Source: an uncultured Kiritimatiellota bacterium | GTDB lineage: Bacteria; Verrucomicrobiota; Kiritimatiellia; RFP12; DVOR01 | Length of the DNA: 64,000 nucleotides | Assembly: GCA_944391055.1 (NCBI GenBank) | Contig: CALXSF010000013.1 | Location: 1-64,000 of the forward strand | Reading direction: 5' to 3' | Shown: positions 6,882 to 14,882 of the stretch, one piece after another | How positions within the stretch are numbered: position 1 is the stretch's first letter | Layout: every line of letters begins with the position of its first letter | Notes under the pieces: generated by a model | What the model was told of the DNA's origin: nothing | Databases searched by the model: none | Seen by the model: only the letters and a program-made list of their open reading frames with translations | Made by a program: the position numbers and the translations under genes

Positions 6882-7922
6882 CAACAGCGCCCGGGCCAAC
6901 GCGTCCGCCACCTCGTGCCCGCGCGTGGTCGGCGCGTTTCGGGCGTCCAGCAGGCCCTCCGCACGGAAGGCCGCCAGCAGCCGCCGCCAACGCCCCAGGC
7001 GCGGCGCCAGCACGGGGAAGCGCGCCGCCGCGGCCTCCGGGTCGAAGCCCTCGGCGGTGCGCAGCGCCGTCAACGCCCGCTCCAGCGCGTCCGCCTCCTC
7101 CGAGAGCGTCTCCTCCGAGCCGTCCCCCGCGCGGCGTAGACGCCCCAGCCGGCTCGCCGCCCCACGCCCCAGCCCTAGATAGTCGCCCCCGCGCCACGTG
7201 TTCAGGTTGTGGCGGCACGCCCGCCCCGGGAGCGCGTAGTTGGAGGTCTCGTAACGGCGCAGCCCGGCCCCCGCGAGCGTCTCCGCCGCCTCGGCGATCG
7301 CGTCGCAGAGGGCGTCGGGGTCCGGCGCCGGGAGGCCCGCGCGCCCCCACGCGCTTCCCGGCTCGACGGTCAGCGCGTAGACCGAGACATGCGGCAGGCC
7401 CAGCCCCGCCGCCCGCCGCAGCGTCCGCGTCCACGCGGCGGGCGAGACCCCGGGCAGGCCGGCGATCAGGTCGATCCCCGTGTCCGGCACCGCCGCGCGC
7501 GCCGTCTCGATGGCCTCCAAGGCCTGGCGCGCCGTGTGGCGGCGGTTGCAGCGCGCCAAGGCGGCGTCGTCGAAGCTCTGCACGCCCAGGCTCAGGCGCG
7601 TGACGCCCAGCCCCGCCAAGGTCCGCGCGAGCGCCCGCGTCGTCGCCGCCGGGTGCAGCTCCACCGTCCACTCCGCCCCCGGCGCCAACGTGAAGAGCCC
7701 GCTCGCCGCCAGGCGCCGGAAGCCCGCCTCGCCCAACAGCGCCGGCGTGCCGCCCCCGCAGTAGAGCGTCTCCAAGGGCCCGGCCGCCCCCACGCCCCGC
7801 GCCGCCGCCTCGCGCAGGAGCCCCGCCACGTAGGCCTCGGGGTCGCCCGGCGGCCCCGAGACGAAGGCGCAGTAGGCGCACCGCCCCGTGCAGAAGGGCA
7901 CGTGCAGGTAAAGGTGCCTCAC
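6879..7922 (-). CDS. hemW: Radical-SAM heme chaperone HemW
   Basis: A 347-aa HemW (formerly annotated as oxygen-independent coproporphyrinogen oxidase-like). The radical-SAM cluster motif is C11xxxC15xYC18, followed by GGGTP and a C-terminal HemW element, HNLNTWRGGDYLGLGRGA. HemW binds heme and delivers it to respiratory enzymes; it lacks the extra N-terminal residues of true HemN. The GTG start overlaps the scpB stop (GTGA), so it is translationally coupled as the last gene of the mntR-kdsD-holA-scpB-hemW unit. hemL and hemB occur elsewhere in this window in separate units. Confidence 0.92.
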   Translation of the reverse strand: MRHLYLHVPFCTGRCAYCAFVSGPPGDPEAYVAGLLREAAARGVGAAGPLETLYCGGGTPALLGEAGFRRLAASGLFTLAPGAEWTVELHPAATTRALARTLAGLGVTRLSLGVQSFDDAALARCNRRHTARQALEAIETARAAVPDTGIDLIAGLPGVSPAAWTRTLRRAAGLGLPHVSVYALTVEPGSAWGRAGLPAPDPDALCDAIAEAAETLAGAGLRRYETSNYALPGRACRHNLNTWRGGDYLGLGRGAASRLGRLRRAGDGSEETLSEEADALERALTALRTAEGFDPEAAAARFPVLAPRLGRWRRLLAAFRAEGLLDARNAPTTRGHEVADALARALL

Positions 7923-8506
7923 GGCTCCTCCGGCGGGGGCTCCAGATCCGCCAGCGAGCGCAGGCCGAAATGTTCCAGGAAGGTCGCCGTGGTGCCGTAC
8001 AGGAAGGGCCGCCCCGGCAGTTCGCTCCGCCCCACCGCGCGGATCAGCCCCTGCTCCAGCAGCGCCCGCACCGCGTGGTCGGCCGACACGCCGCGCACGC
8101 TCTCGATCTCCGCCCGGCTGATGGGCTGACGGTAGGCGATGACCGCCAGCGTCTCCAACGTCGCCCGCGGCAGCCGCTGCGGCGCGGCGGCCTTCGTCAG
8201 CGCCCGCACCCACGGCCCCGCCTCGGGCGCCGTCCGGAAGGAGAAGCGCCCGCCCTCCTCGCAGAGGCGCAGCCCCAGGTCGCACCGCGCCAGCGTCGCC
8301 GCGATGTCGTCGAGATAGCCCCGGATCTCCTTGGGCGAGACCGCCGCGAAGGCCGCCGCCGGCAATCCCTCCCCCGCCCCCTGCGCCGCCATGCGCAGCG
8401 CCCGCCGCAGTTCCTCCGCTGTGAGCGGGGCCTCCGCGGCGAAGAGCATCGCCCCGATGACCGCCTGAAGGCTTTTCGGGGGCGGCGCGGCGGGGCCCCC
8501 GTTCAT
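7919..8506 (-). CDS. scpB: Segregation and condensation protein B
   Basis: A 195-aa ScpB with its two winged-helix domains (about residues 10-95 and 95-170). The second contains LETLAVIAYRQPISRAEIE, the family signature, then SVRGV. ScpB binds the kleisin ScpA and, with Smc, organises and segregates the chromosome. scpA is not adjacent, although it often is; here holA precedes it. The ATG overlaps the holA stop (ATGA). Confidence 0.95.
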   Translation of the reverse strand: MNGGPAAPPPKSLQAVIGAMLFAAEAPLTAEELRRALRMAAQGAGEGLPAAAFAAVSPKEIRGYLDDIAATLARCDLGLRLCEEGGRFSFRTAPEAGPWVRALTKAAAPQRLPRATLETLAVIAYRQPISRAEIESVRGVSADHAVRALLEQGLIRAVGRSELPGRPFLYGTTATFLEHFGLRSLADLEPPPEEP

Positions 8507-9570
8507 TGCCGCACCCGGCGCATCACCACCCGCAGGGCCGCGGGCTCGATAATCGCCCACGGATCCTGCGCCGTCGCATCCACCAGCTTGAAGCGCATCT
8601 CCACCACGTGGTGGCGGCCCGCGCGCAGTTCGTTCAGCGAATAGCGTTTGGCCGCCTCCGCCTGCTTGCCCAGCGCCCAACCGCTCAGCCGCGCCAGGCG
8701 CGCGGGCAGGCGGTCGGCGGGGATCTCCCAGCGGTTGCCCGCGAGCCAGCCGCGGTCGAGTGCGTCGCGGATGGCGCAGAGGTCGTTCAGGGTGTTGAGC
8801 ATCACCGCGGCGGCGGCGAAGGCCGCGTTCTTGTCCGTCCGCAGCAAGGCCACCGCCCGCGCCACCGCGCCGGGCGAACGCGCCAGCAGGGCCTCCGAGA
8901 GGGCGAAGGGCTCTGTCCCGACGGAGACCGACGTCACCGCCTCCACGTCCCGCAGCGTCACCTCGGCGCCGTCCTTGCCGATGTAGTCGCGCAGCTTGCG
9001 CAGTTCCGAGACGAGGGTGCGCGTGTCGGCCCCCACGCGCTTGGCGAAGGCCGCGCGCACCGGCGGGGCCATGCGCAGGCCCGCCGCCGGCAATGCCTCG
9101 GCCAGGCGCTCCTGCGCCGCCTTCTCCACCTCCCACGGGCGCAGGGACGCGCCGCACTCGCGCACCTCGCCGGTCTTCTCCGCCAGTTTGTGGAGCTTGG
9201 TGTTCTTGGGGCAGACGGCGGCGGTGACGATCAGGTGGTGGCCCTCGGGGAGGGGGCTGGCGGCCAGGCGCTCGACGAAGGCCGCGGCGGCCTCCCGCAC
9301 CGCCTGCGCCTCGGCCGCGCGCCCCTTCGCGCCGGGGAGGAAGTTGGCCTCGCGCAGCCAGACCACCTTGTTGCCGCCCAGGAAGCTGGGCGTGCGGGCC
9401 GCCTCCTCCGTGCGCCCGATCGCCTCCAGCGCCTCGTCCGCGCGGTCGCACGCGCCGTCCACGATCTCCAGGCCGAAGTCGCGGTCGGCGGGCGGCACCA
9501 AGGCGTCGATGACGCGCTTGGCGCCCTCGCTTTTCAGATACTCATCGGCGCCGACGAAGAGATGGAGCAT
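8503..9570 (-). CDS. holA: DNA polymerase III delta subunit
   Basis: A 355-aa delta subunit of the clamp loader, which opens the beta clamp and loads it on primed DNA. The N-terminus (MLHLFVGADEYLKSE) has the usual strand-loop of the AAA+-like domain I without a Walker A. A collar domain follows, with KLRDYIGKDGAEVTLRDVEAVTSVS, typical of the delta family. One base separates it from the kdsD stop, and its stop overlaps scpB, so all three should be translated from one mRNA. Confidence 0.9.
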   Translation of the reverse strand: MLHLFVGADEYLKSEGAKRVIDALVPPADRDFGLEIVDGACDRADEALEAIGRTEEAARTPSFLGGNKVVWLREANFLPGAKGRAAEAQAVREAAAAFVERLAASPLPEGHHLIVTAAVCPKNTKLHKLAEKTGEVRECGASLRPWEVEKAAQERLAEALPAAGLRMAPPVRAAFAKRVGADTRTLVSELRKLRDYIGKDGAEVTLRDVEAVTSVSVGTEPFALSEALLARSPGAVARAVALLRTDKNAAFAAAAVMLNTLNDLCAIRDALDRGWLAGNRWEIPADRLPARLARLSGWALGKQAEAAKRYSLNELRAGRHHVVEMRFKLVDATAQDPWAIIEPAALRVVMRRVRQ

Positions 9571-9571
9571 C

Positions 9572-10555
9572 TCACAGGATCTTCATGCGCGGCAGGTCCT
9601 GGATGTCGATGGTGCCCACCAGCCTGCCGGCCTCGTCCACCACCGGCAGGTCGTCCACCTTGTGGTGTTCGAAGACGTTCAGCACCTCCACCGCCAGCGC
9701 GCCCAGCGGCACGCGCACGGGGTCGCGGACCATGACCGCGGTGATCGGCCGGCCCATCGGGTCCCCGCCCTCGCCCGAGAGCAGGCGCCGCAGGTCGCCG
9801 TCCGTGAAGATGCCCAGCAGCGTGCCGTCCGCCGCCGTCACGCACGCGCAGCCCGACTTCGCCGAGGTCATCGCCAGCACCGCGTCGCGCACCGTGGCCG
9901 TCTCCGGCAGCGCCACGAGGCGCTCGCCCGTGCGCATGATGTCCTTGACGCGGAAGAGCAGCGCCCGGCCGATCGCCCCGGCCGGGTGCAGCAGCGCGAA
10001 GTTCTCCTTCCGGAAGCCGCGCGCCTCCAGCAGCACCATCGCCAGCGCGTCGCCCAGCGCCAGCGTCGCGGTCGTCGAGGTCGTCGGCGCCATGTTGAAG
10101 GGGCACGCCTCGCGCCCGCAGTCGATGGGGTAGACCCAGTCGCTGTTCTTGGCCAGCGAGGAATCGGCCTTGCCCGTCATCCCGATGACCTTCACCCCGA
10201 TGCGCCGCAGCGACGGGATGAGGCGGATGACCTCGTCGGACTCGCCCGAGTAGCTGATCGCCAGCACGATGTCCGCCGCCGTCACCATCCCCAGGTCCCC
10301 GTGCATCGCCTGCACCGGGTTCAGCAGCATCGCCGTCGAGCCCGTGCTCGCCAGCGTCGCGGCGATCTTCTCGCCCACGTGGATGTTCTTGCCGATGCCC
10401 GTGACGACGATCTTGCCGCCGCGCGCCAACGTTTCCAGCATGGCCTCCACGATCTCGCAGAAGACCGGGCCGATGGCGGCGTTCGCCTGCCTCAGGCCCG
10501 CGATTTCCGTCTCGAGCGTCTCGTGCGCCCGCGCCAACATCGCCTCGTGCGTCAT
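9572..10555 (-). CDS. kdsD: Arabinose-5-phosphate isomerase (KDO synthesis)
   Basis: KdsD interconverts ribulose-5-phosphate and arabinose-5-phosphate, the first step to the lipopolysaccharide sugar KDO, so the host should build an LPS-bearing outer membrane. The 327-aa protein carries a SIS sugar-isomerase domain (about 40-175; TGIGKNIHVGEK, ISYSGESDEVI and the distal HPAGAIGRAL) and two C-terminal CBS domains (205-327; IFTDGDLRR, DLPVVDEAGRLVG). Length and order match KdsD/KpsF/GutQ. It lies 4 bases after the metalloregulator gene and 1 base before holA. Confidence 0.93.
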   Translation of the reverse strand: MTHEAMLARAHETLETEIAGLRQANAAIGPVFCEIVEAMLETLARGGKIVVTGIGKNIHVGEKIAATLASTGSTAMLLNPVQAMHGDLGMVTAADIVLAISYSGESDEVIRLIPSLRRIGVKVIGMTGKADSSLAKNSDWVYPIDCGREACPFNMAPTTSTTATLALGDALAMVLLEARGFRKENFALLHPAGAIGRALLFRVKDIMRTGERLVALPETATVRDAVLAMTSAKSGCACVTAADGTLLGIFTDGDLRRLLSGEGGDPMGRPITAVMVRDPVRVPLGALAVEVLNVFEHHKVDDLPVVDEAGRLVGTIDIQDLPRMKIL

Positions 10556-10559
10556 TCGC

Positions 10560-11009
10560 TCACGCCTCCTTCTCGGTTTTGCGCGTCCCCGCCACCCGCA
10601 CCCGGAGCGGCGCGTTCAGCGGCAGCTCCCCCCACGCCTCGGTCAGGGCCTCCAGGCGGTCCACCACCACGTCGTCGATCACGTGCTCCACCCGGCAGGC
10701 GGTGGTCGAGGCCAACGCCTCGTCCACCCCCAGCACGCCCTGGAAGAACCACGCCAGCACGCGGTGGCGCCGGATCACCCGCAACGCCTCCCGCTCCCCC
10801 GACTCCGTCAGCGTCACCGGGCGGCTCGTGTCGTAATTCAGCAGCCCCGCCCGGCGCAGCACCCCCAGCGCCGTCGTCACCGAGGGCATCTTCACCCCCA
10901 GCCGCCGGGCGATGTCGCTTGTGTGCGCGTGGCCATGGTCGCCCTCGTCGATCAATTCCTTGATCGCCTCGAGGTAATCTTCCTGACTTGCCGTCAAATC
11001 CGCCGTCAT
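10560..11009 (-). CDS. DtxR/MntR-family metal-dependent regulator
   Basis: A 149-aa iron- or manganese-dependent repressor of the DtxR/MntR type. An N-terminal winged helix (SQEDYLEAIKELI... HTSDIARRLGVKMPSVTTAL) is followed by the metal-binding dimerisation domain (RRHRVLAWFFQGVLG, then TACRVEHVIDDVV). The length fits the short MntR type without an SH3-like domain. The start at 11009 has AAAGGAG 7 bases away; a longer frame to 11039 exists but overlaps the promoter. It is divergent from ilvC and heads the kdsD-holA-scpB-hemW unit. No metal transporter is adjacent, so its targets are probably elsewhere. Confidence 0.9.
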   Translation of the reverse strand: MTADLTASQEDYLEAIKELIDEGDHGHAHTSDIARRLGVKMPSVTTALGVLRRAGLLNYDTSRPVTLTESGEREALRVIRRHRVLAWFFQGVLGVDEALASTTACRVEHVIDDVVVDRLEALTEAWGELPLNAPLRVRVAGTRKTEKEA

Positions 11010-11029
11010 CCTAGGCTCCTTTCGCGGAA

Positions 11030-11038
11030 AGTGTAGCA
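11030..11038 (-). promoter_or_regulatory. Extended -10 promoter of the metalloregulator operon
   Basis: Minus-strand TGTGc-TACACT lies 20 bases before the ATG, leaving room for the AAAGGAG ribosome site. Confidence 0.6.
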
Positions 11039-11076
11039 CAAAGCCACCCCCGCCCGCACGCGCCCGCGTTGCCCGC

Positions 11077-11106
11077 TTGACCGATGGGGCGCGAGTGGCC
11101 TATACT
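11077..11106 (+). promoter_or_regulatory. Sigma-70 promoter of ilvC
   Basis: TTGACC (11077-11082), an 18-bp spacer and TATACT (11101-11106). It is one of the few promoters here with a recognisable -35. Confidence 0.75.
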
Positions 11107-11120
11107 ATCCCCCATTCAAG

Positions 11121-11139
11121 CCATCCCGTCGCGGGATGG
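11121..11139 (+). promoter_or_regulatory. Hairpin in the ilvC leader
   Basis: A perfect 8-bp stem (CCATCCCG with CGGGATGG) and a 3-base loop sit between the transcription start and the ribosome site. An alternative ATG at 11136 is inside the stem, which favours the start at 11160. A role in mRNA stability or translation is possible; nothing resembling a leucine-rich leader peptide is seen. Confidence 0.5.
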
Positions 11140-11159
11140 AGAAAAGGAACGGTAATACC

Positions 11160-12266
11160 ATGGCTAAGATCAAATTCGCCGACGAGGTCGAGAACATCAC
11201 CACCCGCAAGGAATACCCCCTGAGCAAGGCCCAGGAAACGCTCAAGGACGAAGTGGTCGCCGTCCTTGGCTACGGCGTGCAGGGCCCCGCCCAATCCCTC
11301 AACATGCGCGACAACGGCGTCAACGTCATCGTCGGCCAGCGCAAGAGCGACAAGCCTGGCAGCTCCTGGCAGCGCGCCATCGCCGACGGCTGGGTCCCCG
11401 GCAAGACCCTCTTCGAGATCGAGGAGGCCGCCGAGAAGGGCACCATCGTCATGATGCTCACCTCCGACGCCTCCATCAAGCCCGTCTTCAAGCAGATCAA
11501 GAAGCACCTCACCCCCGGCAAGGCCCTCTACTTCTCCCATGGCTTCGGCTGGCAGTACCGCGACCTCACCGGCGTCGAGGCCCCCGAGGGCGTGGACGTC
11601 ATCATGGTCGCCCCCAAGGGCTCCGGCACCAGCGTCCGCCGCAACTTCCTCGAGGGCGTCGGCATCAACAGCTCCTACGCCGTCGCCGTGGACGCCACCG
11701 GCCGCGCGCTCGACCGCACCCTCGCCCTCGGCATCGCCGTCGGCTCCGGCTACCTCTTCCCCACCACCTTCCAGCGCGAGGTCACCTCCGACCTCGTCGG
11801 CGAGCGCGGCACCCTCATGGGCTGCCTCCAGGGCATTCTCAACGCCCAGTACACCGTGCTTCGCAAGCACGGCCACAGCCCCTCCGAGGCCTTCAACGAG
11901 ACCGTCGAGGAGCTCACGCAGTCCCTCATCCGCCTCGTCGACGAGAAGGGCATGGACTGGATGTACTCCAACTGCTCGGCCACCGCCCAGCACGGCGCCC
12001 TCAAGTGGGCCCCCGAGTTCGAGAAGGCCACCCGCCCCGTCTTCGAGAAACTCTACAAATCCGTCGCCGACATGACCGAGGCCAAGGCCGTCGTCCGCGA
12101 CTGCGGCCGCAAGGACTACAAGGAGCGCCTCGAGGCCAAGCTCGCCAAGATCCGCGACAGCGAGATGTGGCGCGCCGGCCAGGCCGTCCGCTCCCTCCGC
12201 CCCCACGAGGCCGCCAAGGCCAACGCGGCCACCGCCGCCGGCGTCGGGGGCCGCGCCGCCAACTGA
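11160..12266 (+). CDS. ilvC: Ketol-acid reductoisomerase
   Basis: IlvC converts acetolactate or acetohydroxybutyrate into dihydroxy acids for valine, isoleucine and leucine. The 368-aa product has the Rossmann loop GYGVQG (37-42), a GQRKSD beta2 loop typical of NADPH users, and the C-terminal knotted domain with metal ligands around DLVGERGTLMG and ETVEELTQSLIRL. The sequence belongs to the Bacteroidota/plant-like group rather than the compact E. coli or B. subtilis types. It is monocistronic: its own promoter, leader hairpin and terminator are visible. No other branched-chain genes are adjacent. Confidence 0.96.
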   Translation: MAKIKFADEVENITTRKEYPLSKAQETLKDEVVAVLGYGVQGPAQSLNMRDNGVNVIVGQRKSDKPGSSWQRAIADGWVPGKTLFEIEEAAEKGTIVMMLTSDASIKPVFKQIKKHLTPGKALYFSHGFGWQYRDLTGVEAPEGVDVIMVAPKGSGTSVRRNFLEGVGINSSYAVAVDATGRALDRTLALGIAVGSGYLFPTTFQREVTSDLVGERGTLMGCLQGILNAQYTVLRKHGHSPSEAFNETVEELTQSLIRLVDEKGMDWMYSNCSATAQHGALKWAPEFEKATRPVFEKLYKSVADMTEAKAVVRDCGRKDYKERLEAKLAKIRDSEMWRAGQAVRSLRPHEAAKANAATAAGVGGRAAN

Positions 12267-12291
12267 TCGCAAACACACAACCCATACCCTC

Positions 12292-12318
12292 GGCGGGGCC
12301 CATCGGGCCCCGCCTTTT
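12292..12318 (+). terminator. Intrinsic terminator of ilvC
   Basis: A perfect 10-bp stem (GGCGGGGCCC with its complement), a 3-base loop and four T. It lies between ilvC and the convergent MATE gene. Confidence 0.75.
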
Positions 12319-12326
12319 CCGTCCCC

Positions 12327-13481
12327 TCAGCGGCGGGCGGCGGTCTCCTTGCCCCAAAGGGCGAGGAGGGCGAGGACGGCCGCGCCGAGGGTGAGCCATT
12401 CGGTGGCGGTGATGGCCAGCCACACGCCCGTCAGCCCGACGAGCGGCGGCAGGATCAGCAGCAGCGCCAGGCTGAGGGCCAGGCTGCGCATCAGCGCCAG
12501 CCCCACCGAAAGCCCCGTGCGCATGAGCGCCTGGAGGTAGCCGGAGGCCAGGATGGCCAGCGCCATCGGCAGGAAGGCCAGCGCCAGTCCGCGCACGATG
12601 CCGGGCGCCACGGCCAGGATCTCCGGCGTGGGGTGGGTGAAGACCCGCACGGTGCCGATGGGGAAGAGCAGGCTCAGCGCCGTCAGCGCGCCGCCCAGCG
12701 CCGCCGCCGTCCGCGCCGCCACCCAGAAGGTCCGCTTGACGCGGGCGCGCCGCCCGGCCCCGAAGTTGGGGGAGACGATGGGCTGGAGCGCCTGGGCCAC
12801 GCCGTTGAAGAGCTGCTGGTAGAGCGCCACCAGCGTCATCATCAGCCCGAAGACCGAGAGCGCCGCCACGCCCCCGTGGCGCATGGCCTGGCCGTTGACC
12901 AAGGCGGCGACGGCGGCGGTGGCCGCGTTGGGCAGGCCCGCGCTGAAGCCCACCGCGCAGATGCGCCCCGCGCCGCCGCGCGGCCACGCCCGGGGCGGCA
13001 GGAGGCGCAGCCCGCACCGCGCGCGGAAGAGGTAGCCCACCAGCAGGGCCGTCTGGAGCAGGCACCCCGCGGCGGTGGCGATGCCGGCGCCGGCCATGCC
13101 CGTGCCCACCTTGAAGGGGAAGACGAGCAGCCAATCGCCCACGATGTTCAGGCAGCCGCCGGCGACGACGGCGAAGAGGACGTAGCCGGGCGCGCCGTCG
13201 TTGCGGATGGCGTTGCCCAGGTGCAGCGAGAGCATCGCGCACGGCCAGGTGAGCACCACCCAGAAGCCATACTCGCGCACGAGCGGCAGGATCCCCTGGT
13301 TCGCGCCGGAGAGCAGCCACAGCAGGTCGCCCGTCAGCAGCACGGCGGCGCTGACCGCCACCCCCGTCGCCAATGTCAGCAGGAGGGAGAGGGTGAACCA
13401 GCCGTTGCCCCGCCCCGTCTGGAATGGCTGCGCGCCGACCTCCCCGCCGCCTTCGCCGCCAAGGCTTTCGCCCTGGCCCAA
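12327..13481 (-). CDS. MATE-family efflux protein, N-terminally truncated
   Basis: A 384-aa multi-spanning protein of the MATE (MepA/DinF) antiporter family, which exports drugs or metabolites with Na+ or H+. Recognisable parts are GCLNIVGDWLLVF, FSAGLPNAATAA and QQLFNGVAQALQPIVSPNFGAG, followed by the second half-repeat. Full-length MATE proteins have 12 helices and about 450 residues. Here the frame enters near the loop that normally follows helix 2, so about 65 residues with helices 1-2 are missing. The only start I can place is a TTG at 13481, 3 bases after the stop of the upstream gene. The frame further up is not coding. It may be a non-functional remnant or a reduced transporter. Confidence 0.75.
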   Translation of the reverse strand: MGQGESLGGEGGGEVGAQPFQTGRGNGWFTLSLLLTLATGVAVSAAVLLTGDLLWLLSGANQGILPLVREYGFWVVLTWPCAMLSLHLGNAIRNDGAPGYVLFAVVAGGCLNIVGDWLLVFPFKVGTGMAGAGIATAAGCLLQTALLVGYLFRARCGLRLLPPRAWPRGGAGRICAVGFSAGLPNAATAAVAALVNGQAMRHGGVAALSVFGLMMTLVALYQQLFNGVAQALQPIVSPNFGAGRRARVKRTFWVAARTAAALGGALTALSLLFPIGTVRVFTHPTPEILAVAPGIVRGLALAFLPMALAILASGYLQALMRTGLSVGLALMRSLALSLALLLILPPLVGLTGVWLAITATEWLTLGAAVLALLALWGKETAARR

Positions 13482-13483
13482 GC

Positions 13484-14044
13484 CTAAGCCTCCCCGGGGA
13501 CGAAAAACCCCGGCTTCGCGGCCGGGGGCGTCTTGGGGGGCGGTTCAGGTTTCGGCGGGGGCGGGCGCCACCGTTTCAGGGCGGGGTAGGGCGGGTCGTC
13601 GTCGGCGGGGAAGAGGGTTTTGTAGACGAGCTGCGGGGGGTAGTGGCGGATGACGAGGCAGTAGGTCTTGCCGTCGATCGTCTGGGTGAGGATGAGGGCG
13701 TCCTTGCCGTCGCGGCGGTCGAGGATGATTTCCTTGGGGTTGGCGAGGATGGCGTCGAGGCGGCGGTAGATGGCGTCCGGGACGTCGGGGTGGTGGTTGA
13801 GGCAGTGGTCGACGAAGTAGGCCTCGCCGACGTAGAGGGTGCGGTCGGCCGGGGGCGTGCGGAAGGCGGGGGCGAGGGGCTCGGGGAGGGCACCGACGGG
13901 GCGGTGGCGCGTGGGGAGGGCATGGTAGATCGCCGCGCGCGTGGCGGGGCCGAGGGCGGCCTTGTCGGCGAACCAGCTTTCGGGGATGGCCGCGCCCAGC
14001 AGCGCGGCGCAGAGGAGGGCCAGGAAGGCGAGGGGAAGCCGCAT
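13484..14044 (-). CDS. Exported BECR-fold (PBECR-like) putative nuclease
   Basis: A 186-aa protein with a signal peptide (MRLPLAFLALLCAALLGAA, cut near residue 19). The core (about 85-150) runs TLYVGEAYFVDHCLNHHPD, then a helix ending ILANPKEIILDRRDG, then two strands (ALILTQTIDGKTYCLVIRHY) and VYKTLF. This order (a DH/HxxD element, a helix with NPxxI, strands, then K-T) resembles the Phage Barnase-EndoU-ColicinE5/D-RelE-like domains (PBECR2/3), an RNase-toxin fold. The match is by eye. The last 30 residues are Pro/Lys-rich. It sits after a secreted EEP hydrolase and before a truncated MATE gene; no obvious immunity gene is visible. Confidence 0.6.
   Translation of the reverse strand: MRLPLAFLALLCAALLGAAIPESWFADKAALGPATRAAIYHALPTRHRPVGALPEPLAPAFRTPPADRTLYVGEAYFVDHCLNHHPDVPDAIYRRLDAILANPKEIILDRRDGKDALILTQTIDGKTYCLVIRHYPPQLVYKTLFPADDDPPYPALKRWRPPPPKPEPPPKTPPAAKPGFFVPGEA
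13503..13527 (-). terminator. Terminator-like hairpin inside the 3' end of the BECR-like gene
   Basis: On the minus strand a 7-bp stem (CCCCGGC with GCCGGGG), a 6-base loop and five T occur about 20 bases before the stop codon. If active, it would end transcription before the truncated MATE frame. Confidence 0.4.
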
Positions 14045-14052
14045 GGCGGGGG

Positions 14053-14856
14053 TCAGGGGGCGGGGACGACGCGGGCCTTGAGGAGGACGGGGATGTGGTC
14101 GGAGATGGGGGGCTGGTCGCCATAGGTGACGCGGCGGGAGCCGGGGAGGGCCTTCCAGGCCTCGCCGGGGAGGGCGCGCCCGAAGAAGTGGTCGATGGCC
14201 TTGCTGTCGGGGTCGAGGTAGGTGAACTTGTCGGGCTCGGGGGTGAGGGGGGTGAGCTCGGCGGCGAGGATGTCGAGCTCGGGGGAGCCGAGGTTGGCGT
14301 TGAGGTCGCCGGCGAGGAGGACGCGGTCGGCGGGGTTTTCCTTGAGGTGGCGGAGGATGGCCTGGGTTTGCTTTTGGCGGGCGGAGGAGGGGAAGTCGAG
14401 GTGGGTGGCGAGGAGGGCGAGGGTCTTGCCGTCGGCCATGCGGAAGCGGGCGTCGAGGAGGACGCGCTGCTCGTTGGTCTTGGGCAGGGGGATGACCTTG
14501 ACGGAGAGGGGTTTGTGCTTGGAGAGGAGGGCGATGCCGTATTCGCCGCCGCGCAGGTCGATGGCCTTGGCGAAGTGGTGGAAGGGGTAGCCGGCGGCTT
14601 TGGCGAGGTCGCCGGCGGTGTCGCGCTTGGGGTTGCGGTTGCGCCCGACGTATTGGTCGACCTCCTGGAGGGCGACGAAGTCGGCGCCGAGGTCTTTGAT
14701 GGTCTGCGCGGCACGGGGGAGGTCGAAGTCGGAGACGGCGCCGCCGCCGATGTTGAAGGTGAGGTAGGCGAGGTCGGCGGGGAGGGCGTCCTGCGCGGGG
14801 GCGAGGGCGGGGAGGAGGGCGGCGAGGGCGAGGGCGGCGAGGCGGGCGAGGCGCAT
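14053..14856 (-). CDS. Secreted endonuclease/exonuclease/phosphatase (EEP) family hydrolase
   Basis: A 267-aa exported protein with a signal peptide (1-22, ending APAQ). The EEP (DNase I/sphingomyelinase) active site is visible: FNIGGG near the start, catalytic Glu in ALQEVD, GDLNAN with Asp/Asn, and the C-terminal SDHIPV. Family members cut DNA, RNA, inositol phosphates or phospholipids; the substrate cannot be told. GGAAAGGAA stands 7 bases before the chosen ATG. A longer frame into the upstream ABC gene is rejected because the signal peptide starts here. It lies next to another predicted secreted nuclease-like protein. Confidence 0.85.
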   Translation of the reverse strand: MRLARLAALALAALLPALAPAQDALPADLAYLTFNIGGGAVSDFDLPRAAQTIKDLGADFVALQEVDQYVGRNRNPKRDTAGDLAKAAGYPFHHFAKAIDLRGGEYGIALLSKHKPLSVKVIPLPKTNEQRVLLDARFRMADGKTLALLATHLDFPSSARQKQTQAILRHLKENPADRVLLAGDLNANLGSPELDILAAELTPLTPEPDKFTYLDPDSKAIDHFFGRALPGEAWKALPGSRRVTYGDQPPISDHIPVLLKARVVPAP

Positions 14857-14882
14857 GGCGGGTTCCTTTCCGGGCGGGGTGG

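Noticed and set aside
11136-11159. Upstream ATG as the ilvC start
   Set aside because: It lies within a leader hairpin; the ATG at 11160 begins at the normal protein start.
13484-14044. BECR-like gene as a prophage gene
   Set aside because: It has a secretion signal and no phage genes nearby.
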